A DNA stretch of 64,000 nt from positions 41,340,580 through 41,404,579 of the forward strand of contig OW121741.1 of the NCBI GenBank assembly GCA_933228675.1, written 5' to 3'. The notes below the pieces were generated by a model, which saw only the letters and a list, made by a program, of their open reading frames with translations, was not told where the DNA came from and did no database searches. This DNA is from Stomorhina lunata (Eukaryota; Arthropoda; Insecta; Diptera; Rhiniidae). Positions 24,196 through 38,301 of this stretch are shown piece by piece (the first letter of the stretch is position 1; every line of letters begins with the position of its first letter). Position numbers and translations under genes: made by a program.

Positions 24196-26655
24196 AGAGG
24201 CGATCATCTTTACTTGATGTACGGTCGAGGCGTGGAGCAGATATGTATAACGACCACCATTTAGTTACATTTAAAGTTCGGTTAAAAGTAGCTGCTCTGA
24301 TGGTGTAGGAAAATTGGAATCAGAAAAATTTCAAAATGTCTTTATTACTTCCATAAGGAATCGGATTCCAGATGTTATTAACAACAACGATTTTTTAGAA
24401 GTGTCATTCAGACGTACAGTGAGATTGGTCAAAAATAATTAGGATCCGAAGACCATAAAAGAAAAATGTGACCCACCAAACAACATGGGACCTGATTGAA
24501 TAACTTCAAATTCAAAAAAATACAATTTTAAATGAAAACGAAGATAATTAAGTGCTCTGTAGTGGTAGTGCTCTTCTATCAACTCCGGATAAAAAATTAA
24601 TGCACCCTAACGGCTTAACACCACTAATAGAAGTGTATCATGAAACCTACCATCAAATTTTATTCATTGGCATTTCAGACAATCCCCCAATAATACAAGA
24701 ACGATATTAAAAGCCTTAAAGGCAACAAAGCCCCGGGTATTGATAATATCTCAGCGGAGATGCTTTTATGTTGAAGTATCAGCGTGGCACTGTGGCACAT
24801 AAAATATGGGAAGAAGAAACTCGGCAAACTTCTGGAATGAAGATATACTAGTCAAAATCCCAAAAAAAAGGGTGACTCTAAAGACTGCAAGAACTACAGG
24901 GGTATAACACTTCTTTCATTTCCGAGCAAAATACTGTGTCGGTCTTTGTGTAAGTAGGTGTCTTTAACGTACCACGGGGCGCCAGTAATTGTTCTTAAAA
25001 GTTTATTTTGCCGCCTTTGTATTTTCTCAATATTTGACTCTTTGGCAGTGTCACACAATTGAATTCCGTAACACCATATTGGTTTCATTATAGAGTTGTT
25101 TAGAAGAAATTTGCAATCTAGGCTAAGTTTAGAATTTTTACCAATTAGCCAGATAAGTTGGGCTGTTTTTATTTTAATTTGGGTCAATTTGGCATCTATG
25201 TGACTCTTCCACGTAAGCCGTCAATCCAAGTAAATACCCAGGTATTTCACTATTGATTGTTGGGGGATAGATTGGTAATTAATTTTAACTGGAGGGCACG
25301 AGTCTCTACTCAATGTAAAAGTGATATGAATGCATTTTGGTTAATTCACTGTGTTTGTATATATATTTGTGTTTGTATATACATATCTGTAGGCATATCA
25401 GAGGTGTATATAATATAAATAATTGGTTCTAATATGCTGCCTTGGGGAACACCAGCAGTACTTAAGAAGTCTCCTTCTTTAATAACAAATTTACGATGGG
25501 TAAGGTAGCTATCTAGGAGCATGTATATGTCTATGGGGAAAATTTGCTTCAATTTGTAAATTAAACCTTCATGCCATACTTTGTCAAATGCTTGTGATAC
25601 CTCAATAAAGAATTGAATATCTGATGCAGTTTTCGATACACTCCGCGAAAATAAATTTGGGTTCAGAGAGAATCGATCTTGTGTTAACCTAGTCAACGCC
25701 GTAAGAATAGTACTAGAGCAATGTAATGAATTCTGCGCCCTCGTTTACCTAGCGTTTATGGACTTTATGATGGCCTTCTACAGTGTCAATATGAACCTAT
25801 GGAGCATTTTAGAAAATCGTAACATACCCTTGAAAAATCTGAACTTAATTCGGGCAATGTACGTGGATTCTAAATGTCGGGTCCTACACAAAGGTAAATT
25901 GTCTAATCCGTTCGAAGTTAAAACTGGATGTATCCCCGTCATCGACAACATAATGCGAACGGCTTTGAATGGTAGACGCGGTGTCCAATAGACATCCTTT
26001 AAACAACTCGAGGACTTGGAATAAGCTGATAACGTATGTCTTCTAAGCCAAAGCTTAGGACACCTTCAAGATAACACTAGCGCTATCACTATTGAATCTC
26101 GGGCAGCTGGGTCGGGAAATCAATATTTCTAAAAGAAAGATTATGCCTGGAGGCTATGGCGCAAGTCCGTCGACACACATCAATGTGGAAAACGACGTTA
26201 TCTTGGTAGTTTGGTATACATAAAAGGTGGCGTCGACGAGGATATTGAATATCGTATTAATAAGGTAAATTCTGCATTCGGCGTTCTTCGAGCTATTTGG
26301 AAATCTCGGCAAATATCAACAACAACTAAGTTACGAAAGTACAACTCTAATGTCAAGTCACATCTTGTATGACGGTTGCGAAACTTTGAAACGCATAAAT
26401 GCCATCGATAAGCGCCTACAAACCTTTGCAAAGAAATGCTTGCGGCAAATTCTTTATATATGGTGACCGAATCGTGTGAGAAATATCTATCTATGAGACA
26501 AATCAAATCCCTACTTCTGTAGAGGTATGTCAAAGGAAAACACCAACATTGATCGACAATCGCTTCGTTAGAATCTACAGTGGCCGTCGTGTTGGTGCAC
26601 CTGCTGGAAAGTGGAGAAGGTCAATTGATGAGGAGCTTCAAGCAGCAAGCTATTC
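24196..26655 (+). pseudogene. RTE-like LINE copy a, interrupted by a Jockey fragment
   Basis: Begins with the end of an endonuclease domain (DVRSRRGADMYNDHHL at about 24215). It continues through the linker (SIRNRIPDVINNN), the RT fingers (NKAPGIDNISAEML) and YRGITLLSFPSK to about 24935, then resumes at about 25640 with ENKFGFRENRSCVNLV, AFMDFMMAFYSVN (motif A, with the usual KAFD changed to MAFY) and the C-terminal RR-W-R-S region ending near 26655. The GVRQGCILSP motif is largely deleted and the YADD-equivalent reads ADNV after a stop. Many stops and frameshifts. It meets copy b tail to tail at about 26655. Confidence 0.75.
24936..25625 (-). pseudogene. Jockey-type LINE fragment inside RTE-like copy a
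   Basis: Minus-strand reading. 25696-25400 encodes RT motif A (SQAFDKVWHEGLIYKLK), a LLDSYLTHRKF segment and AGVPQGSILEPIIYIIYTSDMPT. 25187-24930 encodes the thumb (CKFLLNNSIMKPIWCYGIQL, NIEKIQRRQNKLLRTITGAPW). Between them, at about 25345-25390, a TTTGTATATA direct repeat replaces the region that should hold the YADD catalytic box. Both element ends are missing and there is no poly-T at the left border, so this is an internal fragment and not a standard 5'-truncated insertion. RTE-like sequence stops at CCGAGCAAAATACTG and resumes at GATGCAGTTTTCGATAC. Confidence 0.7.
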
Positions 26656-29084
26656 TTGGAATTCTTCTTCTGTTATCCTTGACTCCCAGTGGAGCATCCT
26701 TTTATATCGAACTCTATTGCGAGATGTTAGGCATACATCATTCCATGAATAGTTTGCTGCTTGTAACTCCGCACCAATTGATCTTCTCCACGTTCTAGCA
26801 GGTGCACCAACACGACGGCCGCTTCCTTGTGGATTCCAACGAAGCGCTTGTCGAGCAATGTTGGTATTTGGCCTTCGAAGTGTGTGGCCTATCCATCGCC
26901 ATTTCCGTTGACATACCTCTATAGAAGAAGGGATTTGGTTTGTAGCGTTTAGTAGATCTTCATTTCTTATACCATTTGGCCACCATATATTAAGGATTTG
27001 CCGCAAGCATTTGTTTGCAAAGGTTTGTAGGCGCTCTTCGATGGCATTTGTGCGTTTCCAAGTTTCGCAGCCCTAATACAAGATGGACTTGACATTCGAG
27101 TTATATATTCATAACTTAGTTGTTGTTGATATTTGCCGAGATTTCCATATAGTTCGGAGAATGCCGAATGCAGATTTTGTCTTATTAATATGCGATTCAA
27201 TATCTTCATCGGCGCCACCTTTTGTAGATACCAAACTACCAAGATAATTAAAGGTACCTACACATCCAACACCCTCGTTATCCACATTGATGTGTGGCGA
27301 CGGGTTTGCGCCATAGCCTACAGGCATAATCTTTGTCTTGGAAATGTTGATTTCCAGCCCAGCTGCCCGAGATTCAACAGTAATAGCGCTAGTGTTTTCT
27401 TGAAGGTGAGCTGGTCTTTGGCTTAGAAGACATACGTCATCGGCGTATTCCAAATCCTCGAGTTGCTTAAATTGTGTCCATTGGATACCACGTCTACCAT
27501 TCAGTGCCGTGCGCATTATATTGTCGATGACAAGTATAAAAAGTATAGGTGATAATATACATCCTTGTCTTACTCCAGTAGTAACTTCGAACGGATTAGA
27601 CAATTTACCTTTATGTAGAACCCGGCATTTAAAGTCCACGTACATTGCCCGAATTAAGTTCAGAATTTTCGTTGGCATGTTACGGTTTTCTAAAATTCTC
27701 CATAGATAGCACCTGTTGACACTGTCGAAGGCCTTCATAAAGTCGATAAACGCTAGATAAATGGGGGTGCGGAATTCATTACATTGCTCCAGTACTATTC
27801 TTACTGTGTTGATTAGATCAACACAAGATCTATTCTCTCGGAACCCACACGGATTTTCGCGGAGTGTTTCAGAAACTGCGTCAGACGTTCTATTCAAAAT
27901 TACTTTGCTCGGTATTGGAAGAAGTGTTATTCCCCTGTAGTTATTGCTGTCTTTGGAGTCACCCTTTTTTGGTATTTTGACTAGTATACCTTCATTCCAG
28001 GAGGTTGGTAGAGCTTCTTCTTCCCATATTTTACGCACAAATGGGTGCCACAGTCTCGCCGATCCTTCAACGTCACATAAAAGCATTTCCGCTGATATAT
28101 TGTCATTGCCCGGGGCCTTGTTACGCTTAAGGCTTTTAATGGCATTCTTCACTTCTTGTATTGTTGGTGGGCTGTCTGAAATTCCACTGAATAAACAGTC
28201 ATGGTTGGTTTCATTTTGCACTTCCGTCAGCGCTTCTAATCCAATGGGATTGTTTAATGTTGACTGGAAGTGTTCCATCCATCGTATTAATTGTTCATCC
28301 GGGGTTGAGAGAAGTGTACCGCTACTACTCAGAATGGGACTGTTGGTGTAGGTTGGTATTGTATAAGGTCTTCATGTCGCCTTTATTTGCAGCTGACTCA
28401 GCTTGGCTTGCTTGTTCATCTACCCACATTCTCTTGTCCCTCCTTGCAGACCTTCTTATTCTGTTGGATAGGTCACGGTATATTCCGTCAGCGCTTCTAA
28501 TCCAATGGGATTGTTTAATGTTGACTGGAAGTGTTCCATCCATCGTATTAATTGTTCATCCGGGGTTGAGAGAAGTGTACCGCTACTACTCAGAATGGGA
28601 CTGTTGGTGTAGGTTGGTATTGTATAAGGTCTTCATGTCGCCTTTATTTGCAGCTGACTCAGCTTGGCTTGCTTGTTCATCTACCCACATTCTCTTGTCC
28701 CTCCTTGCAGACCTTCTTATTCTGTTGGATAGGTCACGGTATATTGTATTAAGCTCCTCAATATCAGCGTTTGCATTTAGACTTGCATTTTTTATGGTTT
28801 TACGTTGTTGAACCAGGTCCCATGTTGCTTGGGTGAGCCATACTTTCCTTTTATGGTCTTTAAAACCTAACGTTTGTTGACCAACCTCATTGCATGTCTG
28901 AGTGATACACCTTCCGATTTCGTTTATATTTGCGGCGTTGTTGTTTAAAATATCTGGAAGCCGATTCCTTATGGATGTTATAAAGGCAGTTCGGTGTCGC
29001 TCTGATTCCAGTTTCCCAACATCAATTTTCCGATCGACTTTTGCCGTTTCTGACCTCAGAGCCGCTACCTTCAAACGAACGTCT
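26650..29084 (-). pseudogene. RTE-like LINE copy b, best preserved RT in the window
   Basis: Minus-strand reading. A linker region (29074-28586: KRKVWLTQATWDLVQQRK, then basic DLSNRIRRSARRDKR) is followed by a tandem duplication and then RT. The 389-codon frame 28278-27109 contains NKAPGNDNISAEML, YRGITLLPIPSK, GFRENRSCVDLI, LAFIDFMKAFDSVN (motif A), GVRQGCILSP, LEYADDVCLLS (catalytic YADD) and ISKTKIMPVG, with FNYLGSLVS in the thumb. The same frame continues to 26650 (GCETWK, RKWRWIGHTLRRPN, RRVGAPARTWRRS) apart from two nonsense codons, TGA at 27109-27111 and a TAG near 27073. A frameshift separates linker and RT near 28325. The endonuclease is missing: the copy starts at its last residues (VRLKVAAL). 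Probably transcribed but not functional, if at all. Confidence 0.85.
28222..28743. repeat. 261-bp tandem duplication within RTE-like copy b
   Basis: Two head-to-tail copies, 28222-28482 and 28483-28743, appear identical base for base. The unit is 87 codons and covers the end of the linker and the start of the RT region. Near-identity implies the duplication is recent relative to the decay of the element. Confidence 0.9.
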
Positions 29085-29588
29085 GACTAACATCTCGCAA
29101 TAGTGTTCGATATAAAAGGATGGTTGACTAACATCTCGCAATAGTGTTCGATATAAAAGGATGGTTGAGGTCCCATGCTCCACTGTCAAGGGATGATAGA
29201 AGAAGAAGGAGTCAAGGATGATAGAAAAAGAAGAAGTGCTAAGTCGATGGGTGATAAGTCCACGAGCCACGTTTGTATGGCAAGCCACTCTGAGACAGAA
29301 GCCCGCTTGCAGCAGCAACTAACATGTTGAATAGACGCTGCAGTTTCGTACTTTATCAAGTACAATTGCCTTACTAAGTACAATTGGCTTTATGATAACT
29401 CCCTCTCATATTAGCTCCCCGACCCAGACCCGGGTTTAACTAGGTTGCTCAGGTTACCAGGATGTACTACGAGAAGGTTAGAGTAGGAATCGGATAAAGT
29501 TCTTGCCTAGTAGCTGGAGACGCCTGGTAACAGCAGCATCGCATTATACTCCTTAAATAGTCCAAAAGGATAATAAATAAATAAACAA
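29085..29588 (+). mobile_element. RTE-like LINE 3' end (copy c)
   Basis: Starts with a 41-bp segment present twice in tandem (29085-29125, 29126-29166) that matches the last coding part of copies a and b (CTAACATCTCGCAATAG ... CGATATAAAAGGATG). The 3' untranslated region then runs to GGATAATAAATAAATAAAC, a simple TAAA tail. It directly abuts the 5'-truncated end of copy b, in the opposite orientation. Confidence 0.65.
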
Positions 29589-29592
29589 TTAA

Positions 29593-29813
29593 CCCCTTGA
29601 CGTATCAATTTGCGCAACGAAGTTCGCTTCCAACTGTTCGCACACAACTTGCACTAAACAAACCAGTTTTGATGCTTAACAACAGTCGCAAAACGAGTCA
29701 GACTCGTGATAATCTATTAGGCACAGAAATTGTAAAACGAGTCGTACTCGTGATAATTATATTAGGCACAGAAATTGTACCACTAGTCAGACTCGTGGAA
29801 ATACGTCAAGGGG
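29593..29813. mobile_element. PiggyBac-like MITE flanked by TTAA
   Basis: The ends are perfect inverted copies CCCCTTGACGTAT / ATACGTCAAGGGG, each flanked by TTAA (29589-29592 and 29814-29817). TTAA duplication and CCC-starting ends are hallmarks of piggyBac elements. The right half has about 2.5 copies of a 44-45-bp unit, each containing a near-perfect palindrome (ACGAGTCAGACTCGT at 29693, ACGAGTCGTACTCGT at 29737, ACTAGTCAGACTCGT at 29782). No transposase is present. It landed in the A-rich tail of the RTE-like 3' end. Confidence 0.7.
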
Positions 29814-29817
29814 TTAA

Positions 29818-31708
29818 AAAGATGAACACTTGTGCGGTTTTAGAGATTCAGTATCACTAACTTTGGAGCTAGAAACAAAAATTTGCCAGTCGTAGCAAAA
29901 TGGTCACTCTGAAATCTGAGAAAAAATTGTATTAGTAATGAGCTGGGGTTTTTGGTAAGCAACACCAAAAAAAAACAGACACCAGTTGACTGAATGTCAG
30001 TTTCGAAAACTTACCGAAAAAAAAAAAACTAAAAAAGAAGCAACAGTAAAGAAAAACAGAGCTACAAATGAAACCCCAAAAAAAAAGTATCCTGTTCCCT
30101 GAAATAAAACTTCATATTAAATCAAGTCACGCACACTTCATTAGTATCATCAAATACATATGAATGGATGTATGTTTGTTTGTCTGTACGAGTAGAAGAT
30201 GTGTAAATGTGTTTATGCGAATATTGTGGCACATGTGTAAAATTCTTTTATTTAAACTCCTCTCAATATTTCAACACTAACTTTTTAACAAGACAAACAT
30301 GATGATGATGTCGATGGGAAACGGGATGGACAAGATGGAAGAAGGAAAACCAAAAAACTAAAAAAAAAGTTTGTGGTTTTGCCAATAAATTTTGCACATA
30401 ATCAAGTTGCAACTAAAACGAAGACCAAAGAAGAAAAATAAAGAATCTTTAAATTTAGAGATTTTAAAGTTATGGCTGCTAGTGAGTGTGTGAATTTGTC
30501 TTGTTTATTCAGTTAGTACTCGTACGTCCAAAGAATTTAATAGAATTTCTTAACAAAAGAAAAAAGGATGTGGTATTTGCCACAAAACTTGCTGCACTTT
30601 TGGCTACTAATTTTGAGCAGTTCGTGCTTTATGAGAAACATTCCCTTCCTGCCCTGGTTTACAAACTTCTCTTTACTCCTGGAGACAAGAACTACAAAAT
30701 TGATGTTGTAGAATTACATATAAGATTTATATCTTAAACAATTAAATTTTACTCTATCGAGAATTAAAGTCAAAAATTTATTTTGTTGGCCTACTAAAAT
30801 GCTTTTGTGGTTTTTGTGGCTTTCTGCAATATTTATGCTTGAATAAGTCGGTTGCAGGACCCTACCACTACATTCATACCAAATCATACTTATTTATGTA
30901 TGTATGAGTGTGTATGTCTGAGTATGAATATCCTGTTAAATTATAATATATAAAATTTTATATAGTGGTTATGTCCATTCGTCTGTTGCAAACTAATTAT
31001 AATTGTATGTTGGCATATAATTCATTTTGGGTGAGATTTTATTTTAAATTATATTTTTGCTTCTACTCGTAGTGACATGATTTTGTTGTTATTTTCCCTT
31101 TTGAAATGTATGTTTGTGTGTAAGATTTTCAAATATCATGTCTGTTATTTTTTGAGGACATAATAGGATAATTGGTTGGTAGAGGAGAAATCAAAAAACT
31201 TGTAACATATAATAAGTATTTTATATCCACAGAGTTTATAATATAATTGTGGTCAATATTTGCTTAAGTAGAAGCTTAAATTAAATGTTAGATTTTTCTT
31301 TATTTGTTGTCAAGTGTGGTCAGGATAATAAGAGGGGTATTTGTTATTAACTTAGAAACGAATAAAAGGATTAATAAATATAAATTGAAAAAGTTTAAAA
31401 CTATTTCATATAAAAGTTTAAACATACATTTTGGGTGAGTGTTACTTATTACTTACTTAATTGGCCTATATTTACAACCTATTAATGTCAAAGGCCGATC
31501 ATATTTCATTTAGGACATATTCTCCAATTTCGAAGGCGAAGCTTAAAAAGATTTTCTTCTACTTGGTCTTTCCATTGAAGTTTCAACCGTTCTGTGTCAG
31601 AACTGGTTTGAAGCTGGGGTAAAGCTCAGTCGTGTCCAGGCTCCTTTACATAAAATTTAAAAGAAACACTTAAACCCCTTTCTTTTATGGACACTTTCTT
31701 TCACTTTT
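29818..31708. other. Mostly unique AT-rich sequence
   Basis: Apart from the possible exon at 30513-30737, no gene or repeat is recognised. It has A-rich runs at 29965-30080 and a TATG/TGTA-rich stretch near 30890-30925. This is one of the few longer non-repeat stretches in the window. Confidence 0.45.
30513..30737 (+). CDS. Candidate host exon, protein not recognised
   Basis: A pyrimidine-rich tract ending TTGTTTATTCAG (a good 3' splice acceptor) precedes a 74-codon open stretch ending in TAA at 30735-30737. The predicted segment is regular and helical looking (KNLIEFLNKRKKDVVFATKL, then ALLATNFEQFVLYEKHSLPA and LVYKLLFTPGDKN), with a hydrophobic/charged pattern typical of globular protein. 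Codon use is less A/T-biased than around it. The frame has no ATG upstream within the stretch, so it would be an internal or terminal exon; a donor could be used before the stop. I recognise no family. It lies in the longest low-repeat part of the window, which fits a host gene. A chance frame is the alternative. Confidence 0.35.
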   Translation, partial: LVLVRPKNLIEFLNKRKKDVVFATKLAALLATNFEQFVLYEKHSLPALVYKLLFTPGDKNYKIDVVELHIRFIS

Positions 31709-34720
<3,012 letters not shown>

Positions 34721-36285
34721 ACTTTTAAACAAATGAACTTGGAAACAAAATGTGTATCGCAAGTATATACATTATAAAATAAAATTTATGAAAAGTTTAA
34801 AATTTTCATTGAAAAGCTTATCATAAAACTCCGAGCAAGGCTCGGTCTACCAGGTACTTAGTTTTAAAGTCAGCTACCTACAATTTATAACCGATCTTTT
34901 ACGAGAACCTATTACAATGCCCAACAGCCAAAATCATATTAAACTTGAACAATTTTTTACGTGCTATCGTCCACTAAATACAAAAACAAAATTTATTTTC
35001 GAAAAATTGTGTAAAATACAATAATACAATAATTTAAAATTCAGAAAATTGAATTTAAAATTCAGCCAATTGTAATTAAATTAAAATTTAAAATTCTAAT
35101 TTAAATATTAAAGACATACAATTTTTTGAAGTCCCCGATTCAATAAAAACCTTTCATTATGTATTTGAAAAACATTTTAGATTGCAAATTAAAATGCATG
35201 TCAGAATTTAATAATCTCATTGTCATGTCTTTACTATTTCTAAAAACAAAATAATAGTTTTTGTCCTGCATAATTTCACATGAGAGAACAAAGTCTGAAA
35301 GGAGATTATTTTTAATACGAAATTGACAAAAAAGTACTTAAAACGTCCCTGCTAAAGTACAACAAAAGTATAAGTATTTCAACGCTTACGATGACAGATG
35401 AAAGCAGACATTAGAGACAGAAAATAGAGAAATGAAATGATAATGAAAAATGTTATTATTGTAATAAAAATTACATTGAAAAAGAAAGAAAAGCAAAAAG
35501 AAGAGACTTTCACACATGAAAAAAAAAAGATTAAAATAAATGCACAAAATGACAATTTGCACTTTCGTCTAAAATCTACTAAAATGAAATATTCCCTTGC
35601 ACATGCACGCACACCTTCACTTTAGTCTGGCAATGATGACAGTTTAGCTGACATAGACACACCTTCATCATTGTCACCATCAGTAGCAGTGACATGATGA
35701 CATGAAGATGTAACTGGGAGCAACAAAAAAATAAAACTACTCAATTGCTGGAAATGGAAAAAAGAACTTAAGAGGATTTTCTTGAATAACAATAGAAAGA
35801 AAATGTATATGTATGAGTACAAGTATTTTAAACTGGATACAAAAAGACAGAGAGGAAGAAAAGAAAACTGTTGGTAATAGGATAAATTATAATGGCAAAC
35901 ATTTCCTTGTACACTCAGAATTCAGATTATAATTAAAAAATTGTATTGTCTTAAAAAAAAAAACTAGTAGAAATTATCTAAGAGGGAAAAAATATATTAA
36001 AATTCATTTCATTAACTCTTAATAAAACTTGGAAAACAAAAGACTTTAAATGAATTAACAAGATTATAGCAAATATAAGACATTTGACTGACATTTTAAA
36101 TGAAAATAGAAATAATAAAACAATTGAAATGTCATTAAATTTAAAGAAGGATTTTAGACAGATGAAAAATTTAAAAAGGCCGATAGAAACTAGAAAAGGC
36201 CATAAAACCTATTGACAATGATTTAACAGTACCCGCTAGCTAAAATATAACACTCAAGAAAAATGTTGGTAATATAAAAATGTTG
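34721..36285. other. AT-rich sequence without a recognised gene
   Basis: Several A-rich runs. Frames of 60-77 codons on both strands at 35379-35822 are low-complexity (K/E or F/I/S rich) and overlap each other, so they are not credible genes. At 36267-36296, 'aaaatgttggtaatat' is repeated just before the second 29-bp array. Confidence 0.5.
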
Positions 36286-36289
36286 GTAA

Positions 36290-38152
36290 TATAAAAATTT
36301 CCTATACAAAGTAAATTTTTGAAAAATTTCCTATAAAAAGTAAATTTTTGAAAAATTTTCTATAAAAAGTAAATTTTTGAAAAATTTCCTATAAAAAGTA
36401 AACTTTTGAAAAATTTCCTATAAAAAGTAAATTTTTGAAAAATTTCCTATAAAAAATAAATTTTTGAAAAATTTCCTAAAAAAAGTAAATTTTTGAAAAA
36501 TTTCCTATAAAAAGTAAATTTTTGAAAAATTTCCTATAAAAAGTAAATTCTTGAAAAATTTCCTATAAAAGTAAATTTTTGAAAAATTTCCTATAAAAAG
36601 TAAATTTTTGAAAAATTTCCTGTAAAAAGTAAATTTTTGAAAAATTTCCTATAAAAAGTAAATTTTTGAAAAACTTCCTAGAAAAAGTAAATTTTTGAAA
36701 AATTTCCTATAAAAAGTAAATTTTTGAAAAATTTCCTATGAAAAGTAAATTTTTGAAAAATTTCCTGTAAAAAGTAAATTTTTGAAAAATTTCCTATAAA
36801 AATTAAATTTTTGAAAAATTTCCTATAAAAAGTAAATTTTTGAAAAATTTCCTATAAAAATAAATTTTTGAAAAATTTCCTATAAAAAGTATACTTTTGA
36901 AAAATTTCCTGTAAAAAGTAAATTTTTGAAAAATTTCCTTTAAAAAGTAAATTTTTGGAAAATGTCCTATAAAAAGTAAATTTTTGAAAAATTTCCTATA
37001 AAAAAGTAAATTTTTAAAAAATTTCCTATAAAAAAGTAAATTTTTAAAAAATGTCCTGTAAAAAGTAAATTTTTGAAAAATTTCCTATGTCAAGTGAATT
37101 TTTGAAAAATTTCCTATAAAAAGTAAATTTTAAAAAAATTTCCTATAAAAGTAAATGTTTGAAAAATTTCCTATAAGAAGTAAATTTTTGAAAAATTTCC
37201 TATAAGAAGTAAATTTTTGAAAAATTTCCTATAAAAAGTAAATTTTTGAAAAATTTCCTATGAAAAGTAAATTTTTGAAAAATTTCCTATGAAAAGCAAA
37301 TTTTTGAAAAATTTCCTATAAAAAGTAAATTTTTGAAAAATTTCCTATAAAAAGTAAATTTTTGAAAAATTTCCTATAAAAAGTAAATTTTTGAAAAATT
37401 TCCTGTAAAAAGTAAATTTTTTAAAAATTTCCTATAAAAGTAAATTTTTGAAAAATTTCCTATATAAAGTAAATTTTTGAAAAATTTCCTATAAAAAGTA
37501 AATTTTTGAAAAATTTCCTATAAAAAGTAAATTTTTGAAAAATTTCCTATAAAAAGTAAATTTTTGAAAAATTTCCTATGAAAAGTAAATTTTTGAAAAA
37601 TTTCCTATAAAAAGTAAATTCTTGAAAAATTTCCTATAAAAGTAAATTTTTGAAAAATTTCCTATAAAAAGTAAATTTTTGAAAAATGTCCTATAAAAAT
37701 TAAATTTTTGAAAAATTTCCTATAAAAAGTAAATTTTTGAAAAATTTCCTATAAAAAGTATATTTTTGAAAAATTTCCTATAAAAAGTAAATTTTTGAAA
37801 AATTTCCTATAAAAAGTATATTTTTGAAAAATTTCCTATAAAAAGTAAATTTTTGAAAAATTTCCTATAAAAAGTAAATTTTTGAAAAATTTCCTATAAA
37901 AAGTAAATTTTTGAAAAATTTCCTATGAAAAGTAAATTTTTTAAAAATTTCCTATTAAAAGTAAATTTTTGAAAAATTTCCTATTAAAAGTAAATTATTC
38001 AAAAATTTCCTATAAAAAGTAAATTTTTGAAAAATTTCCTATAAAAAGTAAATATTAGAAAAATTTCCTATAAGAAGTAAATTATTGAAAGATTTCCTAT
38101 AAAAAGTAATTTTTTAAAGAATTTCCTATAAAAAGTAAATTTTTGAAAAATT
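36290..38152 (-). repeat. 29-bp minisatellite array, second locus, about 64 units
   Basis: The same unit as at 12.7 kb on the opposite strand: CCTATAAAAAGTAAA then TTTTTGAAAAATTT. Units are more diverged than in the first array (CCTGTAAAAAG, TATGTCAAGTG and single-base deletions are frequent), and no clear higher-order block was seen. Its right border matches the left flank of the first array. Confidence 0.95.
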
Positions 38153-38301
38153 TCTGTCAATGTTTGAGTAGGTTTTGCAAATTTAAAATTAATTATTATC
38201 GCATAGTAAGATCCACAACTGCAGAACCTTTCCCCATCATAAACTTATTTTTTTTTTTTTGAATGTGGTCTTATTCCACTTTGAAAATAAAGTCTTCATA
38301 T
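38153..38301 (-). repeat. Array-flanking repeat, second copy
   Basis: Inverse of 11971-12120: GTCAATGTTTGAGTAGGTTT ... CACTTTGAAAATAAAGTCTTC. Here the array begins immediately at its inner edge, while at the first locus about 570 bp of motif-rich sequence lies between. Confidence 0.65.

Noticed and set aside
27133..28811. Plus-strand frames at 27133-27426, 27944-28351 and 28257-28811
   Set aside because: Antisense shadows of the RTE-like RT on the minus strand and of its 261-bp duplication.
35379..35822. Overlapping 62-77 codon frames on both strands
   Set aside because: Low-complexity K/E- or F/I/S-rich translations of A/T-rich DNA, mutually overlapping.
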